Origin: Streptomyces sp. NBC_00078
Lineage (GTDB): Bacteria; Actinomycetota; Actinomycetes; Streptomycetales; Streptomycetaceae
Assembly (NCBI RefSeq): GCF_026343335.1
Contig: NZ_JAPELX010000001.1
Span: 7,316,001 to 7,380,000, forward strand
Length of the DNA: 64,000 nucleotides
Direction: 5' to 3'
The position numbers and the translations under genes are program-made. Under the pieces are notes generated by a model. It was not told where the DNA came from, ran no database searches, and saw nothing but the letters and a program-made list of their open reading frames with translations. Positions 28,893 through 36,089 of this stretch are shown piece by piece (position 1 is the stretch's first letter; each line of letters starts with the position of its first letter).

Positions 28893-29461
28893 GCCAGTCC
28901 CCTTTCGGTGAGCAGCGCGTGGACCGCTGCCGCGGACTCCTGGACGGTCTGGTGCTGCGACTCGATGCGCAGGTCGGGCGTCTCGGGCTCCTCGTAGGGG
29001 TCGTCGACCCCGGTGAGCCCGCTCAGTTCGCCCGACGCCTGCTTGGCGTACAGACCCTTCACATCACGTACGGAGCACACCTCGACCGGAGTCGCCACGT
29101 GCACCTCGATGTACGCCGCCCCGCCCTCCTGGTGGCGCTTGCGGACGGCCTCGCGGCTGTCCGTGTAGGGCGCGATCACCGGGACGAGCGCCTTGACGCC
29201 ATTGCGGGCGAGCAGTTCGGCGAGGAAGCCGATGCGCTGCACGTTCGTGTGCCGGTCCTCGCGGCTGAAGCCGAGGCCCGCCGAGATGAACTCGCGGATC
29301 TCGTCGCCGTCGAGCACCTCGACGAGGTGGCCCTCCTCGCGCAGCCGGCCGGCCAGCTCGTACGCGATGGTGGTCTTGCCGGCGCTCGGCAGACCCGTGA
29401 GCCAGACGGTGGCTCCGGTCGTCACGTGCAACTCCTCGGTGTTCTCGGCGATGGTCGTCAT
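28889..29461 (-). CDS. cysC: Adenylylsulfate (APS) kinase
   Basis: A 190-residue kinase that phosphorylates APS to PAPS. The P-loop is GLPSAGKTT (23-31), then LDGDEIREFISAGLGFSREDRHTNVQRIGFLAELLARNG and FIEVHV-like YIEVHVATPVEVCSVRDVKGLYAKQ, matching CysC. ATG 29461 overlaps the cysH stop by ATGA. Because the adjacent reductase looks like the APS-using type, CysC is probably needed for PAPS-dependent sulfation or for sulfonate metabolism rather than for reduction; that is inference. Confidence 0.95.
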   Translation of the reverse strand: MTTIAENTEELHVTTGATVWLTGLPSAGKTTIAYELAGRLREEGHLVEVLDGDEIREFISAGLGFSREDRHTNVQRIGFLAELLARNGVKALVPVIAPYTDSREAVRKRHQEGGAAYIEVHVATPVEVCSVRDVKGLYAKQASGELSGLTGVDDPYEEPETPDLRIESQHQTVQESAAAVHALLTERGLA

Positions 29462-30168
29462 CCGTGCAGCCCGCACTCGGTCTTGGCGTTGCCCGCCCAG
29501 CGGCCGGCGCGTGCGTCCTCGCCCTCCACGACGCGGCGGGTGCAGGGGGCGCAGCCGACGGAGGCGTAGCCGTCCATCAGCAACGGGTTGGTCAGTACGC
29601 CGTGTTCGGCGACGTAGGCGTCCACGTCGTCCTGGGTCCAGCGGGCGATCGGGGAGATCTTGACCTTCTGCCGCTTCTCGTCCCAGCCGACGACCGGGGT
29701 GTTCGCCCGCGTCGGGGACTCGTCGCGGCGCAGACCCGTCGCCCAGGCCACGTGGTTGTCCAGGCCCTGTTCCAAGGGCTGGACCTTGCGCAGCTTGCAG
29801 CACAGGTCGGGGTCGCGGTCGTGCAGCCGGGGGCCGTACGCCGCGTCCTGCTCGGCGACCGTCTGACGCGGGGTGAGCGTGATGACGTTGACGTCCATCA
29901 CCGCCTCCACCGCGTCTCGCGTTCCGATCGTCTCGGGAAAGTGATATCCGGTGTCGAGGAACACCACGTCAACGCCGGGCATCGCGCGGGAGGCGAGGTG
30001 GGCGACAACCGCGTCCTCCATGGACGAGGTCACGCAGAAGCGCTTGCCGAAGGTCTCGGCAGCCCACTGGAGGATCTCCAGCGCGGAGGCGTCCTCCAGG
30101 TCGCGGCCCGCCTGCTCGGCGAGCGCCCGGAGATCCTCGGTCGTGCGTTCTTCCTGAACCGCGGTCAT
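29458..30168 (-). CDS. cysH: Assimilatory APS reductase (CysH family, iron-sulfur type)
   Basis: A 236-residue thioredoxin-dependent reductase making sulfite. CVTSSMEDAVVAHL replaces the PP-loop. The paired cysteines Cys123-Cys124 (DLCCKLRK) and Cys206-x2-Cys209 (VGCAPCTRR) are the four ligands of the [4Fe-4S] cluster found in APS reductases and absent from enterobacterial PAPS reductase. Cys232 in KTECGLH is the catalytic residue. ATG 30168 overlaps the zinc-ribbon stop. Confidence 0.95.
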   Translation of the reverse strand: MTAVQEERTTEDLRALAEQAGRDLEDASALEILQWAAETFGKRFCVTSSMEDAVVAHLASRAMPGVDVVFLDTGYHFPETIGTRDAVEAVMDVNVITLTPRQTVAEQDAAYGPRLHDRDPDLCCKLRKVQPLEQGLDNHVAWATGLRRDESPTRANTPVVGWDEKRQKVKISPIARWTQDDVDAYVAEHGVLTNPLLMDGYASVGCAPCTRRVVEGEDARAGRWAGNAKTECGLHG

Positions 30169-30353
30169 ATCTCGTCTCCCCCTGCTTCGGAGTGCTGAAG
30201 GCCCCGGGCGAGCAGCCCGAGGAACTTCAGCTGGAAGGCCCGGTTGCATGCCGCGCATTCCCAGGCGCCGTGGCCGCCTTCAAGGGCTTCGCTGGGTCGG
30301 AGGTCCTCGTCGCCGCAGTAGGGGCAGTAGAAGGGGGCGGCCCGCTCGCTCAT
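30165..30353 (-). CDS. Small zinc-ribbon-like protein of the sulfur operon
   Basis: A 62-residue protein with two CxxC knuckles, FYCPYCGDEDLRP and WECAACNRAFQLKFLG, a classic zinc or iron ribbon. It overlaps both neighbours by four bases (sulfite reductase stop and cysH start), so it is translated in step with them. Its conserved-looking position between sulfite reductase and APS reductase suggests a redox or metal-handling accessory role. The molecular function is unknown. Confidence 0.82.
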   Translation of the reverse strand: MSERAAPFYCPYCGDEDLRPSEALEGGHGAWECAACNRAFQLKFLGLLARGLQHSEAGGDEI

Positions 30354-32047
30354 GAGAGGGCCTCCTCGGACGCACGCGAGGCCCAGGCGGCGAACCGCTC
30401 GCCCTCCTCGCGCTCGGCCTCGAAGCGCTTGAGGACGCGCTCGATGTAGTCGGGCAGCTCGTCCGAGGTGACCTTCAGGCCACGGACCTTGCGGCCGAAC
30501 CCGGCCTGGAGGCCGAGCGCGCCTCCCAGGTGCACCTGGTAGCCCTCGACCTGCTCGCCCTGGTCGTTGAGGATCAGCTGGCCCTTGAGACCGATGTCCG
30601 CGACCTGGATACGGGCGCAGGCGTTCGGGCAGCCGTTGAGGTTGATGGTGATCGGCTCGTCGAAGTCCGGGATGCGGCGCTCGAGTTCGTCGATCAGGGC
30701 GGAGCCGCGCTGCTTGGTCTCGACGATGGCGAGCTTGCAGTACTCGATGCCGGTACAGGCCATGGTGCCGCGCCGGAACGGGGACGGCTTGGCGGTCAGG
30801 TCCAGCGCCTCAAGCGCCTCGACCAGCGGCTCGACCTGGGCCTCCTCGACGTCGAGGACGATCATCTTCTGCTCGACGGTGGTGCGGACCCGGCCCGAGC
30901 CGTGCGCCTCGGCCAGCTCGGCGATCTTCGTCAGGGTGGCGCCGTCGACGCGGCCGACGCGCGGGGCGAAACCGACGTAGAAGCGGCCGTCCTGCTGCCG
31001 GTGCACGCCGACGTGGTCGCGCCAGCGGTGCGTGGGCTCGGCGGGCGCGGGACCGTCGACCAGCTTCCGCTGGAGGTACTCGTCCTCCAGGATCTGGCGG
31101 AACTTCTCCGCACCCCAGTCGGCGACGAGGAACTTCAGACGGGCCCTCGTACGAAGGCGCCGGTAGCCGTAGTCGCGGAAGATGCCGACCACACCCGCCC
31201 AGGCCTCCGGGACCTCCGCCAGCGGCACCCAGGCGCCGAGCCGGACGCCGATCTTGGGGTTGGTGGAGAGGCCGCCGCCGACCCACAGGTCGAAGCCGGG
31301 GCCGTGCTCGGGGTGCTCGACGCCCACGAACGCGACGTCGTTGATCTCGTGGACCACGTCCAGGAGCGGGGAGCCGGAGATCGCCGTCTTGAACTTGCGT
31401 GGCAGGTTGGAGAACTCCTTGCTGCCGATGTAGCGGTCGTGGATCTCGTCGATCGCCCAGGTGCCGTCGATGATCTCGTCCTCGGCGATCCCGGCGACCG
31501 GCGAGCCGATGACGACGCGCGGGCAGTCGCCGCAGGCCTCGGTGGTGGACAGCCCGACGGCCTCCAGCCGGTTCCAGATCTCCGGCACGTCCTCGATGCG
31601 GATCCAGTGCAGCTGGATGTTCTGGCGGTCGGTAATGTCCGCGCTGCCGCGCGCGAACTCCTGCGAGATCTCGCCGATGACCCTCAGCTGCCGGGTGGTG
31701 AGCCGGCCGCCGTCGATGCGCACCCGGAGCATGAAGTACTTGTCGTCCAGCTCCTCCGGCTCCAGGATCGCGGTCTTGCCGCCGTCGATCCCGGGCTTGC
31801 GCTGGGTGTACAGGCCCCACCAGCGCATCCGGCCGCGCAGGTCGTTGGGGTCGATCGAGTCGAAGCCCCGCTTGGAGTAGATCGTCTCAATGCGTGTCCG
31901 CACGTTGAGACCGTCGTCATCCTTCTTGAACTGCTCGTTCCCGTTGAGCGGGGTGTGGTGCCCCATCGCCCACTGGCCCTCACCGCGGTGACGGCTCACC
32001 TTGCGGCGGACAGGCGCGGCGGCAGGCTTCTGTGGGGTGGCGGCCAT
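30350..32047 (-). CDS. Ferredoxin-dependent assimilatory sulfite reductase
   Basis: A 565-residue siroheme/[4Fe-4S] enzyme reducing sulfite to sulfide. It has the twofold repeat of the family: RRLTTRQLRVIGEISQEF-like ferrite domains, ATEACGDCPRVVIGSPVAG, and the cluster ligands in ACTGIEYCKLAIVETK and NLNGCPNACARIQVADIGLKG. Length fits Sir/NirA proteins. Nitrite reductases of this family are similar, but the sulfur operon makes sulfite the likely substrate. ATG 32047 is the likely start. A leader peptide lies 126 bases upstream. Confidence 0.94.
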   Translation of the reverse strand: MAATPQKPAAAPVRRKVSRHRGEGQWAMGHHTPLNGNEQFKKDDDGLNVRTRIETIYSKRGFDSIDPNDLRGRMRWWGLYTQRKPGIDGGKTAILEPEELDDKYFMLRVRIDGGRLTTRQLRVIGEISQEFARGSADITDRQNIQLHWIRIEDVPEIWNRLEAVGLSTTEACGDCPRVVIGSPVAGIAEDEIIDGTWAIDEIHDRYIGSKEFSNLPRKFKTAISGSPLLDVVHEINDVAFVGVEHPEHGPGFDLWVGGGLSTNPKIGVRLGAWVPLAEVPEAWAGVVGIFRDYGYRRLRTRARLKFLVADWGAEKFRQILEDEYLQRKLVDGPAPAEPTHRWRDHVGVHRQQDGRFYVGFAPRVGRVDGATLTKIAELAEAHGSGRVRTTVEQKMIVLDVEEAQVEPLVEALEALDLTAKPSPFRRGTMACTGIEYCKLAIVETKQRGSALIDELERRIPDFDEPITINLNGCPNACARIQVADIGLKGQLILNDQGEQVEGYQVHLGGALGLQAGFGRKVRGLKVTSDELPDYIERVLKRFEAEREEGERFAAWASRASEEALS

Positions 32048-32173
32048 GGTTCTACGTCCTTCGGGACAGGCGGGAAAGCGGCTCTGACCTGCGCGTACGG
32101 GCGCATGGGTGTGCATGCGCGTCATTGCGCGGGATGAGACGGAGTGTCAGGAGATATCGGGCGTGCTGTGCTC

Positions 32174-32257
32174 TCAGCTCGCCGGACAGATGGCGCTGGA
32201 CATGCGGCCGAGGTCGACGTGCCGCCGACTCACCAAGGCAATTCCAGTTCCAGACAT
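32174..32257 (-). CDS. Leader peptide of the sulfur-assimilation operon
   Basis: A 27-residue ORF, ATG at 32257 and TGA at 32174-32176. It contains SRRHVDLGRMSSAIC near its end, a motif I recognise from putative leader peptides preceding sulfur and cysteine genes in Streptomyces. The single Cys comes four codons from the stop. A plausible role is ribosome-mediated attenuation or coupling that senses cysteine supply. An internal GTG start at VSRRHVDL is possible. No strong ribosome site precedes either start. Confidence 0.75.
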   Translation of the reverse strand: MSGTGIALVSRRHVDLGRMSSAICPAS

Positions 32258-32279
32258 GACGAAAGCGTGTCACGGCAGT

Positions 32280-32294
32280 CTGGACACAGTCCAG
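32280..32294 (-). promoter_or_regulatory. Palindrome upstream of the sulfur leader peptide
   Basis: CTGGAC, ACA, GTCCAG is a perfect 15-base inverted repeat 23-37 bases upstream of the leader-peptide start. It sits where the operon promoter is expected and is a candidate operator for a sulfur-responsive repressor. Confidence 0.45.
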
Positions 32295-32408
32295 CTTCGT
32301 CCACGATGCGGACACCCTGGTCTCGAAAGGTGAGACGAGGGTGTCGTCGATCACATCGGCTGCGGACGGTCTTGTCCATGCAGGTCAGACACCCCATGTC
32401 GTTTGGTG

Positions 32409-33635
32409 TCAAGCGGCAGGGGTGTGGGCGTGGTGCGACCAGGCGGTCGCTTCGTCGTAGAGGGTTCGGGTCTTGAGGCATCCGTGGAGGATGCCGACGA
32501 GGCGGTTGCCGAGCTGCCGCAGGGCCGGGTTGTAACCGGCCTCGCGGGCGCGTTGTTTGTCGTAGTAGTGGCGGGCGCCGGGCGAGGCGCGCAGGGCGGA
32601 GAACGCCTGGGTCTGCAACGCATCGGCGAGCCGGTTGTTGCGGACGTATCGGGCCTGGACGGTATGGCTCTTGCCGGAGGCCCGGGTGATGGGGCTGGTG
32701 CCGGCGTAGTTCTTGCGGGCTTTGGCGGACGCGTAGCGGGTGGGGTCGTCCCCGAACTCGGCGAGCACCCGGGCGCCGGTGATCTCCGCGATGCCGGGCA
32801 TCGAGAGGTAGATCTCAGCGTCTGGGTGCTTGAGAAAATGGGCCCTCACCTGCCCTTCCAGGTCGGCTATCTGCTCGTTCAGGGCGATCAGCAGCTTCGC
32901 GTGAGCGGTGACGGTGGCCGCGTAGGCGGTCGTGACCGGCTCGGGCAGGCCCAGCTGCCGTTCGCGCAGCGCGGCCTGGATCGTGGCCGCTTTCGCGTCC
33001 CGGTTGCGCCGGCGGGCACGGGCCAGAACGGCGGTGATCTGGGCACGGGTCAACTTCGCCCCGGCCGCCGGGGTAGGGGCCTTGATCAGCAGTTCCAGGG
33101 CGTCCGTGCTGGTCAGTGTGAGGTCCGCGTAGGCGGCCAGGGCGGCGGGGAAGTACTCGCGCAGCGTGCTGCGCAGCCGCTGGAACGTGCGAACGCGTTC
33201 CCAGATCAAGGTCTGGTGGGCGCGGGCGACGACCTTGACGGCCTGCGCCTGCTCGCTGTCCCCGGCCACCGGCCGCAGCTGGGCCCGGTCGATGCGGACC
33301 ATGTCCGCCAGCGCGTGCGCGTCGCCCCTGTCGCTCTTGGCGCCGGAGGAGGCATAGCGTTCCTTGAACCGGGCGACCTGCCGCGGGTTGATGGCATAGA
33401 CCTGGTAGCCGGAGGCGATCAGGGCCTGCACCCAGGAGCCGCGGTCGGTCTCGATCCCCACCACCACGTCGGCGGCATCCAGGCCCTCGCCGCCGTGCTT
33501 GGCCAGGAGCTCGTGCAGCTTCGCGATTCCCTCCACGCCCTCGGGCAGCCTCGCCGCGGCGAGTTTTCGGCCTGCCTCGTCCTGGACCTCGACGTCGTGG
33601 TGGTCTTCGGCCCAGTCATCGCCGATCAGCAGCAA
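32409..33635 (-). CDS. IS110-family transposase (DEDD recombinase)
   Basis: A 408-residue DEDD-type recombinase. The N-terminal RuvC-like domain shows LLIGDDWAEDHHDVEV, VVGIETDRGSW and GAKSDRGDAHALADMVR, which supply the acidic residues. The C-terminal domain has SMPGIAEITGARVLAEFGD and YAGTSPITRASGKS with the conserved Ser region used in bridge-RNA-guided recombination by the family. The TTG at 33635 is preferred because AGGAGG lies five bases upstream; the frame is open to GTG 33689. The gene looks intact. Confidence 0.9.
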   Translation of the reverse strand: MLLIGDDWAEDHHDVEVQDEAGRKLAAARLPEGVEGIAKLHELLAKHGGEGLDAADVVVGIETDRGSWVQALIASGYQVYAINPRQVARFKERYASSGAKSDRGDAHALADMVRIDRAQLRPVAGDSEQAQAVKVVARAHQTLIWERVRTFQRLRSTLREYFPAALAAYADLTLTSTDALELLIKAPTPAAGAKLTRAQITAVLARARRRNRDAKAATIQAALRERQLGLPEPVTTAYAATVTAHAKLLIALNEQIADLEGQVRAHFLKHPDAEIYLSMPGIAEITGARVLAEFGDDPTRYASAKARKNYAGTSPITRASGKSHTVQARYVRNNRLADALQTQAFSALRASPGARHYYDKQRAREAGYNPALRQLGNRLVGILHGCLKTRTLYDEATAWSHHAHTPAA

Positions 33636-33836
33636 CTCGTCCTCCTGGTCAGGTGCTTTGCTCCATGCAGCCTGCGGAAGGCACGGCACGCGGCCTAATG
33701 GATCCAGTGCTCACGCCCCACTGCCCGGCGGGCACGCCACCCCATCAACGGTCTGGCCTCCCGGCCGACCAGCAGGGGCACGGTCTGACCTCAGAAGTCG
33801 AATGCTTCCGGCGTCGGTAGTGCTCACCTGCTGGCG
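33636..33836 (-). ncRNA. Candidate IS110 bridge RNA region
   Basis: The 5' non-coding segment of the element. On the minus strand it can form an 8-base stem (CCAGCAGG at 33829-33836 region with CCTGCTGG near 33769) and small hairpins GGCC-GGGA-GGCC and GCCC-GCC-GGGC. It also has a 9-base direct repeat, AGTGCTCAC, at 33706-33714 and 33819-33827. In studied IS110 elements this region encodes the bridge RNA with target and donor loops. The assignment here is by position and foldability only. Confidence 0.45.
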
Positions 33837-33869
33837 GCTACGGACCCGAGCATTCCCCGGCTCCGTAGC
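33837..33869 (-). terminator. Hairpin after the GNAT gene
   Basis: GCTACGGA (33837-33844) pairs with TCCGTAGC (33862-33869) around a G/C-rich loop, 6 bases after the GNAT stop. It is a likely terminator, also marking the right flank of the IS110 element. Confidence 0.55.
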
Positions 33870-33874
33870 TCCCA

Positions 33875-34447
33875 TTAGGCGCGGTATGCCCCGGGCCACG
33901 GGCCGGGAGCTGCCACCTGCGGCTGCTCCTCGACCTTGGTGTCGAACAGCTTGAACCCCCGGCGCAGGTAGTTGTCCATGGCGTGCTCCCCGTCCAGGCT
34001 GCACGTATGCAGCCAGACCCGCTTCGTCTGCGTCAGCTCCGGCCGGCGCTCGGCGAGGTCCCAGGCACGGGCGGCACCGTACGACAGCAGGTGCCCGCCG
34101 ATCCCCCGGCCCCGGAAGGCCGGGAGCAGCCCGAAGTAGACGATCTCCACGGCCCCGTCGTCCTGCGGCTCCAGCTCCACGTATCCCGCGGGCGTGCCCC
34201 GCTCGTAGGCGACCCATGTCTCCACCCCGGGCCGGTCCAGATGGTCCCGCCACCGCGCGTACGTCCAGCCCAGCCGGTCGATCCAGCGGACGTCGCCGCC
34301 CACGGACGCGTACAGGAAGCGGCTGAACTCGGGGGAGGGGACCTCGGAGCGGACGACCCGTACGTCTCCCTCCGGCGCGGCGGCCGGAAGCAGGTCGGTC
34401 GGGGCGGTCTGCTCCAGGGACCAGGTGGTCACGGGGATGTTGGTCAT
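33875..34447 (-). CDS. GNAT-family N-acetyltransferase
   Basis: A 190-residue cytoplasmic acetyltransferase. The acetyl-CoA site is FGLLPAFRGRGIGGHLLSYGAARAW (Q/R-x-x-G-x-G/A form RGRGIG), preceded by AGYVELEPQDDGAVEIVYF and followed by VWLHTCSLDGEHAMDNYLRRGFKLFDTK, the usual beta5-alpha4-beta6 ending. The acceptor is unknown. The IS110 element lies just behind the stop codon without truncating the protein. Its promoter region lies in the minisatellite at 34512-34640. Confidence 0.88.
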   Translation of the reverse strand: MTNIPVTTWSLEQTAPTDLLPAAAPEGDVRVVRSEVPSPEFSRFLYASVGGDVRWIDRLGWTYARWRDHLDRPGVETWVAYERGTPAGYVELEPQDDGAVEIVYFGLLPAFRGRGIGGHLLSYGAARAWDLAERRPELTQTKRVWLHTCSLDGEHAMDNYLRRGFKLFDTKVEEQPQVAAPGPWPGAYRA

Positions 34448-34511
34448 GCCGTCAGGGAATCATCCGTCCCCGAGGTCTGTCGATTGCGATCTGTCCCACA
34501 CCCCCAGGGAC

Positions 34512-34640
34512 CTGACGATTGTCCCAGGGCCTGTCGACTGCCCCAGGGCCTCGTCGACACGCTGACTGTCTGTCGACACGCCCAAGGACCCGTCAATTGT
34601 CCCAGGGACCTGTCGGCTGTCCCAAGGACCTGTCGATCGC
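34512..34640. repeat. Degenerate 19/20-base minisatellite
   Basis: Units such as CCTGACGATTGTCCCAGGG (34512-34530), CCTGTCGACTGCCCCAGGG (34531-34549), then units at 34590-34609, 34610-34629 and a partial at 34630. A longer interrupted unit fills 34550-34589. The array spans the 3' end of the neighbouring secreted-protein gene and the upstream region of the GNAT gene. Confidence 0.85.
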
Positions 34641-35894
34641 ACTCAGCGGCAGCGCGTACAGCATCCGCCCCGACTGGGACCAGACCTCGCCGCTCTCCTG
34701 CGAGTAGGACAGGGATCCGGCCTGTCCGGTCCAGCAGTGGTTCGACTCGTCCGAGCCGCACTCGGTGGCCTTCGCGTTGCGCGCGTCCTGCCGCCAGAGC
34801 GTGCCGTGGCCGTCCGGGGTGTCCGCCGCGCGGGCCAGGTACCACTGCGAGCGGTACGACAGGACGCCGGCGACCTTGGCGGTCTTCGTCTCGTACGCCT
34901 CGGTGGCGACCGCGCGGCCCGCGAAGTCGGTGGCCAGCAGACCGGCCCGGGCCGGGTCGCTGCTGAACGCGTAGCGCAACAGACGGCTGTGCCGTCCGCC
35001 GGCCGAGGACACGCGCTCGCTCGCGACCAGGCTGTCGGGCGCGGTGCTGCGGTCCAGGGAGATGGCCGCCGGGTGGGCGCTCCCGCCGGCGAGCCGGTAC
35101 GAGCCGACAGCCGGCAGGACGTACTTCGAGCCGTACGCCGCCCAGCCGCCCGGCACCTTGCCGACCCGGCCGCTGTCGACGGTGGCGCGCTGGATGCGGT
35201 GCATGTCGTACACGTACAGGCCGTCGGCGGCGGTGACCAGCAGCTTGCCCTGGTACCAGACCATGCCGGAGACGGTGGAGGCCAGGCCGCGGTAGTCGCG
35301 GCCGCCGTCGACCGGGACGACGAGTGCCGCCCAGGTGTAGGTGAGTCGGCCGGGGTCGCTCGCGTCGACGACGGCGACCCGGGCGGGGCCGGGCTCGGCC
35401 GACCGGCCGGTGGGGTGCGTCCAGCCGGAGAGGATCACCCGGTGCTCGCCCCAGAGGCCGTCGTCATCCGCGTCCCCGGAAGTGGTGACCGCGCCGGCCC
35501 GCCAGCCGCGGGTGTCGGCGGTGTCCCAGCAGTACGCGCGCGTGGCCGCCGGTTCGACGGGCAGCGCCGCGCGCTCGGTGGACGGGCAGTCGGCGGTGCC
35601 GCGCAGGGAGTGGTCGGCATCGGCGAGGACGGTGCTCACGCCGACGGGCCGGCCCATCGAGGAGGCGAGCCGGTCGAGCGTGCTCTGCGGCACCGCACGC
35701 TCCTGGAGGCGCAGTCCCGCGGCAGCCCGGTCGGACGAGGCGAGCTTCTTCAGACCACCCGGCTTGTCACCGACCGTGGCCTGCGAGGCGCTGATCATGG
35801 TGGCGGCGGCGGTGAGTGCGAGGGCGGTGCCGGCCAGGAAGGCGCGCAGCGCACGGCCACGCTTCTGCCTGCGGTGTCGGCCACGTTGCTTCAT
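34593..35894 (-). CDS. Secreted protein of unknown function
   Basis: A 433-residue exported protein. Very basic N-terminus (MKQRGRHRRQKRGR), hydrophobic FLAGTALALTAAATM and a cleavage site near SASQA. The mature part has propeller-like repeats (VSGMVWYQGKLLVTAADGLYVYDMHRIQ, HGTLWRQDARN, SLSYSQESGEVWSQSGRMLYALPL) and two Cys pairs. I recognise no family; some actinomycete secreted proteins of this kind exist. The last 13 residues (DRSLGQPTGPWDN) are encoded by the minisatellite, so the C-terminus has probably varied with repeat number. ATG 35894 follows GGGAGGA. Confidence 0.8.
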   Translation of the reverse strand: MKQRGRHRRQKRGRALRAFLAGTALALTAAATMISASQATVGDKPGGLKKLASSDRAAAGLRLQERAVPQSTLDRLASSMGRPVGVSTVLADADHSLRGTADCPSTERAALPVEPAATRAYCWDTADTRGWRAGAVTTSGDADDDGLWGEHRVILSGWTHPTGRSAEPGPARVAVVDASDPGRLTYTWAALVVPVDGGRDYRGLASTVSGMVWYQGKLLVTAADGLYVYDMHRIQRATVDSGRVGKVPGGWAAYGSKYVLPAVGSYRLAGGSAHPAAISLDRSTAPDSLVASERVSSAGGRHSRLLRYAFSSDPARAGLLATDFAGRAVATEAYETKTAKVAGVLSYRSQWYLARAADTPDGHGTLWRQDARNAKATECGSDESNHCWTGQAGSLSYSQESGEVWSQSGRMLYALPLSAIDRSLGQPTGPWDN

Positions 35895-36089
35895 ACGTCC
35901 TCCCGAGGCGGGCCAACTGCGGTTATTGGTCCGGGTGTTGACCAAAGGAGCAGGTGGGGTGGCCCGTAGAGGGATGCTACGGCAGTATGGCGCGGTCCGG
36001 GACGAAGACCCTGCAAATATGCGGAAGATGCGGCCGCGGCGTCACTCGGTGCCATATTCCGGACACGCACCGATGCGTACGGGAGGCGC

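Larger units (their letters stand above)
32382..33836 (-). mobile_element. IS110-family insertion sequence (approximate ends)
   Basis: The transposase gene is flanked by non-coding DNA of about 200 bases on its 5' side and about 25 on its 3' side. A 9-base inverted repeat marks the flanks: AGGTCAGAC at 32382-32390 and GTCTGACCT at 33783-33791. Exact ends cannot be fixed because IS110 elements leave little or no target duplication. It inserted between the sulfur-operon promoter and the GNAT gene without breaking either. Confidence 0.75.

Noticed and set aside
34512..34640. Regular 19/20-base repeats considered as CRISPR
   Set aside because: Repeats are contiguous and degenerate with no unique spacers and no cas genes.
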